From: Actinomycetota bacterium
GTDB taxonomy: Bacteria > Actinomycetota > Thermoleophilia > Solirubrobacterales > 70-9
Direction: 5' to 3'
Assembly (NCBI GenBank): GCA_018268415.1
Contig: JAFDWO010000154.1
Location: forward strand, 23,913 to 87,912
Length of the DNA: 64,000 nt
Shown here: positions 53,117 to 61,755 of the stretch, in pieces
Position numbering within the stretch: position 1 is the stretch's first letter
How the letters are laid out: every line of letters begins with the position of its first letter
Made by a program: the position numbers and the translations under genes
Notes under the pieces: model-generated
What the model was told of the DNA's origin: nothing
What the model saw: the letters and a program-made list of their open reading frames with translations, nothing else
Databases searched by the model: none

Positions 53117-53464
53117 ATGAAAAGTGGAGTGTTCGTCAGCAGGTTGCCGCGGGTGCCGGTGCCGTCAAGGCGGACGGCGGCGATCCTGCTGGTGGCATTG
53201 ACGGCGCTGGTCGCGGTGGTCGCCCTGATCGGTGTCCCCGACCTGCTGATGCCGGCGGGCAAGGGCAAGGGGCTCGGTGACCTGCAGACCGCGCTGGGCA
53301 AAGTCGAAGGACCGGCGATCGCCGTCTTCGGGACCCTCTCCTTCCTCGGTCTCGTGGCCGGCGGCGGGATGGCGGCGATGGGGATGCAGCAGGGGATCCG
53401 GATCATGGTCACCGCCGGACTGGCGGGCGGCGGCGTCCTGCTGGGCAAAGGCCTGATCGCCTAG
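53117..53464 (+). CDS. VirB2/TrbC-like pilin candidate
   Basis: 115 residues from ATG 53117, with GGAGG eight bases before it. A hydrophobic signal-like segment (TAAILLVALTALVAVVALIG) is followed by a short linker and two hydrophobic stretches (AVFGTLSFLGLVAGGGMAAMG; IMVTAGLAGGGVLLGKGLI). This two-helix layout with Gly-rich helices is that of TrbC/VirB2 pilins. It lies directly before the VirB6-like gene, as expected. Assignment is from layout, not from a matched motif. Confidence 0.5.
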   Translation: MKSGVFVSRLPRVPVPSRRTAAILLVALTALVAVVALIGVPDLLMPAGKGKGLGDLQTALGKVEGPAIAVFGTLSFLGLVAGGGMAAMGMQQGIRIMVTAGLAGGGVLLGKGLIA

Positions 53465-53466
53465 CC

Positions 53467-55407
53467 ATGACCGTCGGACTGGGACATTCGCTCCGGGCCA
53501 GGCTCGCGCTGGGCTCCCTCGTCGTGGCGCTGGCACTGCTCGCCGATTCGGCCTCGGGGATCGATCCGGCAAGCGCGGATCCGGTCCCGCTGCCGCCGGT
53601 GCTCACGCCGCCGCCGGCCGCGCCCCAGCCGGTCAAGCCGCCCCTGGCGCCGCCGAAGGAATCGAAGGGGCCGCTGAAGCCGTACGTCCCGCCGACCAAG
53701 CCGACGAAGAGCCTGCTGCCGGAAACCAAGATCTCCTCGGGCGAACAGAAGGCCAAGGAAAAAGCACAGAAGACGAAAGAAAAAGAAGAAGAAGAACTCA
53801 AGAACGATAAGGGTCACGGTGCCTGCAGGCACGGCTTCGGCTCGAGCATCACCAACAAGCTCTCGGTCTCCTGCATGACCGAACAGGCAGTGGACAAGAT
53901 CTTCGGGCTTCCCGACGGGTTCGGCACGCAGAAGCTGCTGCGAGGGCTGCTGAAGGTCCCGGACTTCGTCGGCGATTCGCCCGCCGAAGGTGTCAGCAAC
54001 GCCGAGTGGTTGACCGAGTCGATCGCCTTCGCATTGCTGATGGCGGCCGTCACCTTCACCCTCTTCCACTATTTCGCCGCCGGGATGATGTCGGGCGGCG
54101 GTAGCGGGATGTTCGTCGACGGTGTCACCCGTTGTGTCGGTGCCGCGCTGATGATCCTCGCCTGGCCGTTCATCTTCGAGAACGCCGCCAACATCACCAA
54201 CGTCATCACCAACACCTTGATCCCCGAATCGTCGATCGACGGTGGGGTGGGAATGCTTGCCAACGCCGCCGAAGCCGGCGGCACCCTCGGGGCCGGCCTG
54301 CTCGTGATGATCGTCTTCGCCGTCCTGATGCTGATTCTCCTGATGGTGAAAATCGGGCTGCTGACGGGCCTGATGATCGCCTTCGTCGGGACGCCGCTCG
54401 CCCTGGCTCTGTGGCCGATCCCGTCACTCTCCGGCCCGGCGACGTACGCGCTCCGGTTCGTCGGGATGGTCTTCACGGTGGTGATCTTGTGGGCGGTCTG
54501 CCTGAGGATCTTCGGCGCCGTCAACACCGAGTTCAGGGGATGGGGAGGCCACAACCTCGGCGTCGGCGAGAAGCTGCTCCTGCCGCTCGTCGGCCTCGGC
54601 TCGCTGCTGGCGCTGCTCTCGATCCCCCGCCACGCGGTCCAGATGTGGAACGTGGCCCCGCAGAGGGGGACGGTGAGCTCGATGTTCCAGTACGCGGCCT
54701 CCAGCGTGATCGCGAACTCGGTCCGCGGCGGGGGGAGGCAGGCGGCGGGTGCCCGTAAGGCCGGCGGCGGCCAGGCCCGTCCCGGCGGCGGCGCCAATCC
54801 CGGCGGCGGGAAACGCCCCGGCGGCGGCACCGCGGGCCCGGGCGCCTCGGGTGGCGGCCGTACCGGCGGCGGCCGCGGCGGCGGTGGTGGTCCCGCCCCC
54901 GCCGTGGCGGCCGCCGCGCAGGCCGGCGGAGCGGCGCGGTCGAGGGGCGTTTCGCAGGCCACCCGGAGCGGTTCCGGTGGCGCCCGCGACCCACGTCGCG
55001 GCGGCTCCGCGTCGGCGCCACCGAAAGGGAAATCGGGCGGTGGCGGCGGGAGCTCGCGACAGCAGCCGAGCCGGCGCCGCGGGCAGGGCGCCTCGGCCAA
55101 GCCCGCGGGCGGTCAAAGCGCCGGGCGCGGGGCGGCGGGCGGCGGCCGCAGCGCGCCCGCGACCCGGCCGCAAGGGTCCGGCGCGAGCGGCGGTCCCGCG
55201 GGTCGCCGCGGCGGCGGCGGTGGCGGCGGTACTGGCCGCGCCGCGAGCACGTCGCCCCCACCGCGCGGAACCCAAGGGAGCGGCGCCCAGCAGGCGCGAC
55301 CCGACCCCCGGCGCCCCGACCCCGGTACGGGCGGCCCGCCTCCCGGCCGCAAACCACCGCGGCCGGGCCCGACCTCACATCAAAAGCCACCACCACCGAG
55401 CAAATAG
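53467..55407 (+). CDS. VirB6/TrbL-like channel protein with Gly/Pro-rich tail
   Basis: 646 residues. Signal-like N-terminus, Pro-rich spacer (about 40-90), a charged Lys/Glu stretch, then about six membrane helices between 185 and 400 (ESIAFALLMAAVTFTLFHYFAAG, ALMILAWPFIFENA, LLVMIVFAVLMLILLMVKIGLL, FVGMVFTVVILWAV and others), typical of TrbL/VirB6. The last 200 residues are low-complexity Gly/Arg/Ala/Pro. It forms the inner-membrane core of the channel. Confidence 0.78.
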   Translation: MTVGLGHSLRARLALGSLVVALALLADSASGIDPASADPVPLPPVLTPPPAAPQPVKPPLAPPKESKGPLKPYVPPTKPTKSLLPETKISSGEQKAKEKAQKTKEKEEEELKNDKGHGACRHGFGSSITNKLSVSCMTEQAVDKIFGLPDGFGTQKLLRGLLKVPDFVGDSPAEGVSNAEWLTESIAFALLMAAVTFTLFHYFAAGMMSGGGSGMFVDGVTRCVGAALMILAWPFIFENAANITNVITNTLIPESSIDGGVGMLANAAEAGGTLGAGLLVMIVFAVLMLILLMVKIGLLTGLMIAFVGTPLALALWPIPSLSGPATYALRFVGMVFTVVILWAVCLRIFGAVNTEFRGWGGHNLGVGEKLLLPLVGLGSLLALLSIPRHAVQMWNVAPQRGTVSSMFQYAASSVIANSVRGGGRQAAGARKAGGGQARPGGGANPGGGKRPGGGTAGPGASGGGRTGGGRGGGGGPAPAVAAAAQAGGAARSRGVSQATRSGSGGARDPRRGGSASAPPKGKSGGGGGSSRQQPSRRRGQGASAKPAGGQSAGRGAAGGGRSAPATRPQGSGASGGPAGRRGGGGGGGTGRAASTSPPPRGTQGSGAQQARPDPRRPDPGTGGPPPGRKPPRPGPTSHQKPPPPSK

Positions 55408-55416
55408 GAGACCTCG

Positions 55417-55815
55417 ATGAACACCGCCTACAAGCACCTCGACTCGAAGCTGCGGATCGCCGAACTGACGATCGGCCAGTGGATCGGAATATTCCTTGGC
55501 GTCGGCCTGGCGATCGGTTGGGGCATGTACGTCAGCCCGTTCGGGCCGACCCTGTCACTGACCTCCGCCGTCTACGTCGGCGCGATCCCCGCCGGCGCCG
55601 CCCTGCTCGGCAGCACCACCGAGATCGACCCGGTCCTGATGCTGCGTTCGGCGATCTCGTGGCGGCGCTCCGAGGGCCGCTTCCTGCCCGGACCCGGCCA
55701 CTCGGCAAACGGTTATGTGGTCACCGGCGACAGCCATCGCGAGACCGAGCGCCGCCGCCGCGAGGCCGCGCCGCCGCCTTCGCTGGCCGCGCTGTGGGAG
55801 GAGGCGCAGGCATGA
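55417..55815 (+). CDS. VirB3/PrgI-like membrane protein
   Basis: 132 residues with two membrane segments (IGQWIGIFLGVGLAIGWGMYV; SLTSAVYVGAIPAGAALLG) followed by a cytoplasmic stretch with PVLMLRSAISWRRSEGRFLPG. This layout and its place directly before the VirB4 gene match PrgI/VirB3. GGAG precedes the ATG and the stop overlaps the next gene. Confidence 0.7.
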   Translation: MNTAYKHLDSKLRIAELTIGQWIGIFLGVGLAIGWGMYVSPFGPTLSLTSAVYVGAIPAGAALLGSTTEIDPVLMLRSAISWRRSEGRFLPGPGHSANGYVVTGDSHRETERRRREAAPPPSLAALWEEAQA

Positions 55816-58496
55816 TCGGCGTCAGCCCCAAGAACGAGGCGCGGCGCGGCGGCGAGCACTCGGAGGCCGGCGACCTGCTGGCGGTCGAGGCGATCGACCG
55901 CTCGGGCCTGATCGTCACCAGCGAGGCCGCCTTCGTGCGGATCCTGCAGGTGACGCCGCCGAACCCGATCATCCTCTCGGGCGAGGAACGCGAAGACCTG
56001 GCGGCGGCCTTCTGTCACCTGCTCTCGCGGCTGCGCCCCGAACAGAGCCTGCAGTTCTACGTCGAGGCGCGGCCGATGAACCTCGAGCGGGTGTTGGCGG
56101 ACTCGCGCGCCGAGGTCGCCGCCTGGGCCGGGGATCCGGACGTTGCCTTCGGCCCCGGCGGCGATCCGCTCGCCGCCTCCCGCTGGCGCCTCCACCTGGC
56201 GATGGAAGAATCGCTCCGCCTCCACTGCGACGAGCAGGCGGCGGTGCAGATGAACGCCTACGTGGTCGTTCCTTACGTCCCCAGCGGCCGTTCGACCAGG
56301 ACCGTCCTCAACGAGCTGCGGCCGCAGCGCTGGAAGCTGCCGGTCGCGCCGCTGGAGCGGAACTGGGCCGAGCACCGCCGCGCGGTGCGGCAGAGCCTCG
56401 CCCACGCCGACGCGATCCGCGCCGAGCTCGAGGCGATGTCGATGCCGGCCCGCTTCCTCAACGGCGAGGAGGTGGCGAACCTGCTCTGGTCGCGGTTCAA
56501 CCCGACCAGCGCCGACATGCACCGGCGCGGTCCGCGGATCGCGACCGAGCTGTTCGGCCAGCTCGACGAGAACGAAGAACGCGAACGGGCGCGCGAGGCC
56601 GCCCACCGCCTGCGCGAGCAGATCGCGACCGCCTCGCTCGACTTCGGCCGCTCGCGCCACTTCGCCGAAGTCGACCGCGACGTCGAGCAGACGATCTACG
56701 CCGCGACCACCGCCGACGCGACGACGATGGGCTGGCTGACCGGGGCGATGCTGACCTGGCAGCCGTTCACCCTCAGCGTCTACGCGCACGCGCTCGACCG
56801 CGGGCGCGAGCGGCGGCGGGTCAAACGCGGCTACCGGCGCCTGTTCGTCGTCAACCGGACCGCCGAGGCGAAAGGCCGGGTGCCGGACTTCGACCGCTAC
56901 ACGCAGGAACAGGAGTCGGAGGAGCTGCTGAACGAGATGGCCGGCCACGAGCGGGCCTCGCTGTTCCGCGTCTCGATCTATCAGTCGCTGCGCGCTCCCG
57001 GGCCGGACCCGGAGATGGCCCAGCTCGACGAAGCGGTCGACTACTGCACCGACCAGATCGAGTCGATGTCCGACTGCCGGGTGAACCGGGGCGAGTTCCA
57101 GCAGCAGGACCTGTGGCCCGCGACGCTGCCGCTCGGCCGCGACGTCGCCGGCCGCACCCGCCGCTACGCGACCCGCAACGTCGGCGACACGGTGCCGCTG
57201 GTCGGGATGGGCTGCGGCTCACCGGACGGCATCCCGTTTGCCTTCAGCGACCCGGGCCGGACGCTCGAGCACCTCAACCCCTACGACCCGACCCACTCCA
57301 ACTACACGATGCTGATCAACGGGCGCAGCGGCTCGGGCAAGACGATGACCGCCAACGTCGTCGTCTCGCGCTGCATCGCCCAGGGCGCGCGCGCCTTCGT
57401 CCTCGACCGCGCCGGTCACTACGAGGTGCTGACGAAGCTGGTCGACGGCGGTCAGCAGGTCGACATCGGCGCCGACAACAGCCCCTTCGCGATCAATCCC
57501 TGGGACGTGCCCGACCCGGCTGACGTCAGCCTCGAGAAGATCTCCTTCCTGGTCGCCCTGCACGGGGTGATGATGGGCGAGGAAGGGCTCTCGACGCTCG
57601 AGCGGGCGCAGCTCGGGGCGGCGATCCGGGCCGTCTACGCGCGGGCGACCGAGGAAGGCGTGGCCCCGCACGAGTCGATGCTGCGCGACGAGCTGCTGCT
57701 TCGCTCGGAAGAGGAAAAGACCGAGGAAGCGATCGACGTCGCCGCGCTCCTGCGCAACCTCGCCGAGCGGCTCGGTGAGTTCTGCGGCGATGGCTCCTAC
57801 GCCTACCTGCTGGACCGCGAGACGACGGTGCCGGACGACTGCCCGATCGTCGTCTTCGACACCCGGCGCTGTCCCGAGATCCTGCTGAAACCGGTGATGT
57901 TCTCGATCCTCGAGTACGTCACCCGGGCGGTCGAGCGCCACCGGGCGACGCATGCCGATCTCAGCAGCCGGCCCGACGCGCCGATGTTCGCGGGCAAGAC
58001 GGTGCTCTTGATCGACGAGGCGTGGCACCTGGTGGGGCGCCGCGAGACCGGTGAGTACGCCAACGAGCTGGCGCGCCGGGCGCGGCACCTCGGCCTCTTC
58101 CTGATCGTCATCTCGCAGCAGCTGTCGGACTTCAGCAGCGATCACGGCCTCGCCCTGATCCGCAACTCGACGATGCAGCTGTTGCTCAACCAGCATCCCG
58201 ACGAGCTCTCCTTCGTCCGTGAATCCCTGGGGCTCTCGGAGGAGGAGGTCGCCGTGGTCGGGAGGCTGAAGACGGTCAAGGGATCGCACTCGCAGATCTT
58301 CTGGATCAACGGCACCCGCGGCAAAGGGCGGGTCGCGCTGCGGATCGGACCGTCCGAGTATTGGTGCTTCACCTCCGAGCCGCTGCGCGACGTGCCCCAG
58401 CGCGAGGCGAAGATCGAGGAGAACGACGGCGACCTCTGGGCCGCCGTCACCCAACTGGCGGCCGGCGAGACGGTTCCTCCGGCGGTGCTCGACTAG
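55812..58496 (+). CDS. VirB4/TraC-family conjugation ATPase
   Basis: 894 residues; ATG overlaps the VirB3-like stop (ATGA). The N-terminal domain has LEVTPPN-like and QSLQFYVEARP segments and many Arg/Glu residues. The ATPase domain has Walker A LINGRSGSGKTMTANVVV at about 501-512, then FVLDRAGHYEVLTKLVDGG, Walker B TVLLIDEAWHLVGRRETG at about 730 and FLIVISQQLSDFSSD. It drives assembly and transport. No separate VirB11 ATPase is seen, as usual in Gram-positive systems. Confidence 0.93.
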   Translation: MIGVSPKNEARRGGEHSEAGDLLAVEAIDRSGLIVTSEAAFVRILQVTPPNPIILSGEEREDLAAAFCHLLSRLRPEQSLQFYVEARPMNLERVLADSRAEVAAWAGDPDVAFGPGGDPLAASRWRLHLAMEESLRLHCDEQAAVQMNAYVVVPYVPSGRSTRTVLNELRPQRWKLPVAPLERNWAEHRRAVRQSLAHADAIRAELEAMSMPARFLNGEEVANLLWSRFNPTSADMHRRGPRIATELFGQLDENEERERAREAAHRLREQIATASLDFGRSRHFAEVDRDVEQTIYAATTADATTMGWLTGAMLTWQPFTLSVYAHALDRGRERRRVKRGYRRLFVVNRTAEAKGRVPDFDRYTQEQESEELLNEMAGHERASLFRVSIYQSLRAPGPDPEMAQLDEAVDYCTDQIESMSDCRVNRGEFQQQDLWPATLPLGRDVAGRTRRYATRNVGDTVPLVGMGCGSPDGIPFAFSDPGRTLEHLNPYDPTHSNYTMLINGRSGSGKTMTANVVVSRCIAQGARAFVLDRAGHYEVLTKLVDGGQQVDIGADNSPFAINPWDVPDPADVSLEKISFLVALHGVMMGEEGLSTLERAQLGAAIRAVYARATEEGVAPHESMLRDELLLRSEEEKTEEAIDVAALLRNLAERLGEFCGDGSYAYLLDRETTVPDDCPIVVFDTRRCPEILLKPVMFSILEYVTRAVERHRATHADLSSRPDAPMFAGKTVLLIDEAWHLVGRRETGEYANELARRARHLGLFLIVISQQLSDFSSDHGLALIRNSTMQLLLNQHPDELSFVRESLGLSEEEVAVVGRLKTVKGSHSQIFWINGTRGKGRVALRIGPSEYWCFTSEPLRDVPQREAKIEENDGDLWAAVTQLAAGETVPPAVLD

Positions 58497-58499
58497 CCG

Positions 58500-59813
58500 A
58501 TGGCCGTCGCGGCACCAGCAGCAGCGGGCGCGGCCGGTGGGGCCGCGGGAGGCGGGGCGGCGGCCGGGGGCGGTGCCGCCGGGGGCGCCGGGGGCGGCGC
58601 GGCGGGTGGCTCGGCCGGGGGTGCCGGCAAGGCGGGCTCCGGCGGCATCAAGCCCGACCAGGCACTGAAGCACGCGGGCCGGGGAGGAGGCGATGACGAA
58701 GAGAAGGAGCGCCGGAGACGCCAACTCCGATTGCTCCTGGCGAGCCCGATCGCCTTCGGCGCCTTCATCCTGCTGTTCTTCTGCGTCGTCCTCCTCTCGG
58801 TGTTCAGCGCCGCCCGCACCCAGGCGGAATCCCAATCCACCGACGCCTACCCGACCGGCAGCGGCATTCCCCCCGTCTACTGGCCGATCTACCTCTCGGC
58901 GGCGAACCACTACAAGGTCAACCCGTACCTGCTGGCGTCGATCCACTACCAGGAGACGAAGTTCTCCACCGCGGAAAGCTCCCACTCCGGAGTGAACTCG
59001 AACGGTTGTTGCGCCGGTCCGATGCAGTTCAACATCGAGGCCGGGTCGTGGAAGGAGTATGAGGCCGCCTTCCGACCGATCGAGTACGAACGCCCCGAAA
59101 CCCACTATCCCTCCGATCGCCGTGACCTGCCGAGCTGCGCCGACGTACCGGCGAACGAAGGGTGTGTCTACGACGACTTCGACGCGATCGCCGCCGCCGC
59201 CGAGCTGCTGCACGACAACCACGCCGACACCAGCCTCGACTCCGCGGGGACCCGATCGGCGGTGTGTTCCTACATCGGCTCGTGCTCGGAGGTGGACGAA
59301 TGCACCGGCAGCGAAAACCAGTACTGCCAGGTACTGCCGCGAGCACGGAGCTGGGAACTCGAGGGGATCCCGGCGGCGTCCGGACCGGTGCGCGAAAAGA
59401 TCGTCTCGGTCGCGGTCGAACAGCTCGATAAAGGCGTGCACGAGGGGGCCGGCAACTGCAACCCCTACGGGCCGTGCGAGGAGTGGTGCGCGATGTTCTC
59501 GACCTGGGTCTGGGAACGCGCCGGCATCGACATCCGCGCGGCGATGAGCCGCGAAGGACTGAACCCCTACTGGGTGCCGGACCTGGAGATCTACGCGCGG
59601 AACAACGATCTGTGGCGCTCGACTCCCGCGCCCGGCGACATGATCATCTGGGGCTCGCACGTCGGCCTCGTGAGAGAGGTCACCGGCAGCCAGATCGCCG
59701 AGATCGGCGGCAACCAGAGCGACGCCGTGACCGAACTTGACGGTGCCCCCGGCGACCTCGGCGAGGGGACCCCCGATGGTTACCTAAGTCCACCCGAAGG
59801 AGGTCGGAAATGA
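58500..59813 (+). CDS. Bifunctional peptidoglycan hydrolase (lytic transglycosylase plus CHAP)
   Basis: 437 residues. A Gly/Ala-rich 60-residue start, one membrane helix (about 78-102), then an SLT-like domain with catalytic Glu152 (SIHYQETKF) and CAGPMQFNIEAGSWKEYEAAF, then a CHAP amidase with Cys330 (EEWCAMFSTWVW), His387 (WGSHVGLV) and Asn405 (EIGGNQSD). This is the VirB1/TrwN-like enzyme of Gram-positive systems, which opens the wall for the channel. Three bases after the VirB4 stop. Confidence 0.9.
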   Translation: MAVAAPAAAGAAGGAAGGGAAAGGGAAGGAGGGAAGGSAGGAGKAGSGGIKPDQALKHAGRGGGDDEEKERRRRQLRLLLASPIAFGAFILLFFCVVLLSVFSAARTQAESQSTDAYPTGSGIPPVYWPIYLSAANHYKVNPYLLASIHYQETKFSTAESSHSGVNSNGCCAGPMQFNIEAGSWKEYEAAFRPIEYERPETHYPSDRRDLPSCADVPANEGCVYDDFDAIAAAAELLHDNHADTSLDSAGTRSAVCSYIGSCSEVDECTGSENQYCQVLPRARSWELEGIPAASGPVREKIVSVAVEQLDKGVHEGAGNCNPYGPCEEWCAMFSTWVWERAGIDIRAAMSREGLNPYWVPDLEIYARNNDLWRSTPAPGDMIIWGSHVGLVREVTGSQIAEIGGNQSDAVTELDGAPGDLGEGTPDGYLSPPEGGRK

Positions 59814-60376
59814 GACCGCGGCTGCGACCGATCGCGTTGCTCGCCCTGCTGGCCGCCATTGTCGTCGCGATCGGCGGCTGTGGTGTCGGCAACCCGTACG
59901 CCGAAACGACCAAGGAAGAAGGCGAAGCGCCGCCCGCCGACCAGGAGCGGATGAAGGAACCGGCTCCGGACCCTGAGGCCGGCGCCCCGCCCGCAGAAAT
60001 CATCGTGGCGACGCCGCAGGGGACGCTGCGGTACGCCGCGTCGCTGGCGGGCAACTGGAAGGGCGCTGGCGCGCGGCGCGCCTACTCGAGGCTGGCGGCG
60101 CTCAGCACCGGCTCGGCGCGGGCCGAATTCACCAGGATCGCCTCGCAGGCCGAGCTCGACGTCCAGGCGGCGGTCGGCTACACCCGCACGCAGGCATCGG
60201 TCGCGGCGGTGAGCGTCAAAGGCACGGGCGGCTTCCGCGAAGCGGTGATCGTGACCAAGCAGCGGATCGCCTCCGCCGAACTCACCCATCTGCCGGCCGA
60301 ATACAAGGTGACCCTGGCGACGCTGACCCGCTGGGGCGGGGGCTGGGCGATCTCCGACTGGGAGCCGCAGCCATGA
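59810..60376 (+). CDS. Lipoprotein of the conjugation operon (VirB8/TcpC-like?)
   Basis: 188 residues with a lipoprotein signal (IVVAIGGCGVGNPYAE) and a Pro/Glu-rich linker. The C-terminal 120 residues (LRYAASLAGNWKGAGARRAYSRLAALSTGSARAEF and REAVIVTKQR with alternating strands) could be an NTF2-like fold, as in VirB8 or TcpC. AAGGAGGTCGG precedes the ATG. The assignment is based on position and length only. Confidence 0.5.
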   Translation: MRPRLRPIALLALLAAIVVAIGGCGVGNPYAETTKEEGEAPPADQERMKEPAPDPEAGAPPAEIIVATPQGTLRYAASLAGNWKGAGARRAYSRLAALSTGSARAEFTRIASQAELDVQAAVGYTRTQASVAAVSVKGTGGFREAVIVTKQRIASAELTHLPAEYKVTLATLTRWGGGWAISDWEPQP

Positions 60377-61128
60377 CCGGGCCGAGCATCGACGAGCGGC
60401 CCGCGTTCTCGCCCAACGGGCGGCCGGCCCCGCGCGGGGCGCTGGTCGCCGTCTGCGGGATCTGCGGCGGCGCCGGCGCGACGACGCTCGCCTACCTGAC
60501 CGCCCGCGCGGCGGCGCGCGGCGCCGAGGAGCCGGTCCTGGTGTGCGACCTCGGCGGAGTCGGGGCCGACCTCGCCGAATGCGCGGGGGTCGAGTCCTCG
60601 CTCTCGCTGCCGGCCCTGGCGAACGCGGTCGGCGGCGGCGACCCGCCCGACGAGGCGGTCTTCGCACCCGGCGGCGACGGGCTGCGGGTGCTCGCCCGCA
60701 GGCCGCGGTTCGAGATGCCGCTCGATTCCGGCGGGATGGCGCAGGTGCTGCAGCAGGCGCGCGAGGCGCACGGCTTCACCGTCGTCGACTGCGGTCTGCC
60801 CGCCGGCCACTGCGAGGAGATCGTCCTGGCGGCGGCGACCCACCTGATCTGGGTTCTCCCGGCCCGTGCGGGCGCGGCCCGGCGGGCGCGGCGCACGCTC
60901 GAGCTCTTCCCCGGCGACGCCGCGCGAGGGGAGATCGTGGTGGCGCGCGAAGACCCGCAATCGTCGAGCAAGGCCTCGACCGAGGAGCTGGCGGAGATTG
61001 CCGCCGGCCGCCACGCCCCGCTGGTGCTGATGCCACACGTCGGCGATGTCGGCATCGAAGGTCCCGAGCAGGCGCTCGAGGCCGCCGCGCTCAGCCTCGA
61101 CGCGATCCGGGCGGTTCTCGACCGGTGA
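60373..61128 (+). CDS. ParA/MinD/TadZ-like protein lacking both P-loop lysines
   Basis: 251 residues. The deviant Walker A region reads VCGICGGAGATTLAYLTAR; the signature lysine and the P-loop lysine of KGGxGKT are Cys and Ala. Walker A' (VLVCDLGGVGADLA) and the FTVVDCGLPAGHCEEIVL segment remain. It is like TadZ/CpaE or Ssd proteins with altered P-loops and probably has a targeting role rather than hydrolysing ATP. Overlaps both neighbours by four bases. Confidence 0.75.
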   Translation: MTGPSIDERPAFSPNGRPAPRGALVAVCGICGGAGATTLAYLTARAAARGAEEPVLVCDLGGVGADLAECAGVESSLSLPALANAVGGGDPPDEAVFAPGGDGLRVLARRPRFEMPLDSGGMAQVLQQAREAHGFTVVDCGLPAGHCEEIVLAAATHLIWVLPARAGAARRARRTLELFPGDAARGEIVVAREDPQSSSKASTEELAEIAAGRHAPLVLMPHVGDVGIEGPEQALEAAALSLDAIRAVLDR

Positions 61129-61673
61129 CCGCCCTCGGACCCCCCGGTGCCGGGCCGGCAGCGAGAGTCGCGGGGGTGCTGCTGGCCGCGACCGTCACGA
61201 CCGCCACCGCGGTCCACTTCCTCGCCGCCGCGGAGGCCCGACAGATGCTCGGCTTCGGCTTCGCGGGAGTGCGGCACACCCCCGCCACCGCGCTTGGGAT
61301 CTTCGCCAACAACGCTCGCGTGCTGGCCGCGATTCTGGCGGCCGCCATCGTCGTGCAGGCCGGTCGTGAGCTCGCCGCCTCCGCCCCGTCCCGGGCTTTC
61401 CCGCAGGCCCTCACCTCGGTCTGCGACTGCGCGCTGCTGCTGTTCTGCTCCCTCAACGTCCTCGCCGTCGGCGCCGCCTACGGGGCCTACGGGCTGCGGA
61501 CCGTACGGGCGACGGTCGTTCACGGGCCCTTCGAGCTGGCCGCCTTCTCGCTCGCCCTGGCGCTCTACCTGGCCTCGCGCCGCGAACGCCTTGACCGCCG
61601 TCGGTGCGCGACCGCCGCAGGCGTCGCGTGCGCCCTCCTCATGATCGGCGCGATCCTCGAGGCCTACGTCTGA
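61125..61673 (+). CDS. SpoIIM/DUF95-like membrane protein
   Basis: 182 residues, GTG start overlapping the ParA-like stop. About four hydrophobic segments; the motif ATALGIFANNARVLAAILAAAIV matches the IFxNN helix of the SpoIIM/DUF95 family, which in sporulating bacteria is a membrane protein of peptidoglycan remodelling. Here it would fit a wall-remodelling role beside the secretion channel. The rest of the protein (ASRRERLDRRR) is not conserved with SpoIIM. Confidence 0.55.
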   Translation: MTALGPPGAGPAARVAGVLLAATVTTATAVHFLAAAEARQMLGFGFAGVRHTPATALGIFANNARVLAAILAAAIVVQAGRELAASAPSRAFPQALTSVCDCALLLFCSLNVLAVGAAYGAYGLRTVRATVVHGPFELAAFSLALALYLASRRERLDRRRCATAAGVACALLMIGAILEAYV

Positions 61674-61755
61674 GGACGGACGGCGCGACGACGTACGTCG
61701 AGGCGGCCACGGACCAGCTGTCCGGATGAAAGGCAGGCCTGCAAGGCTTCGCGCG

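Noticed and set aside
57219..59660. Antisense open frame under VirB4 and the hydrolase
   Set aside because: Same GC-bias shadow; no domain recognised and it spans two well-supported genes.
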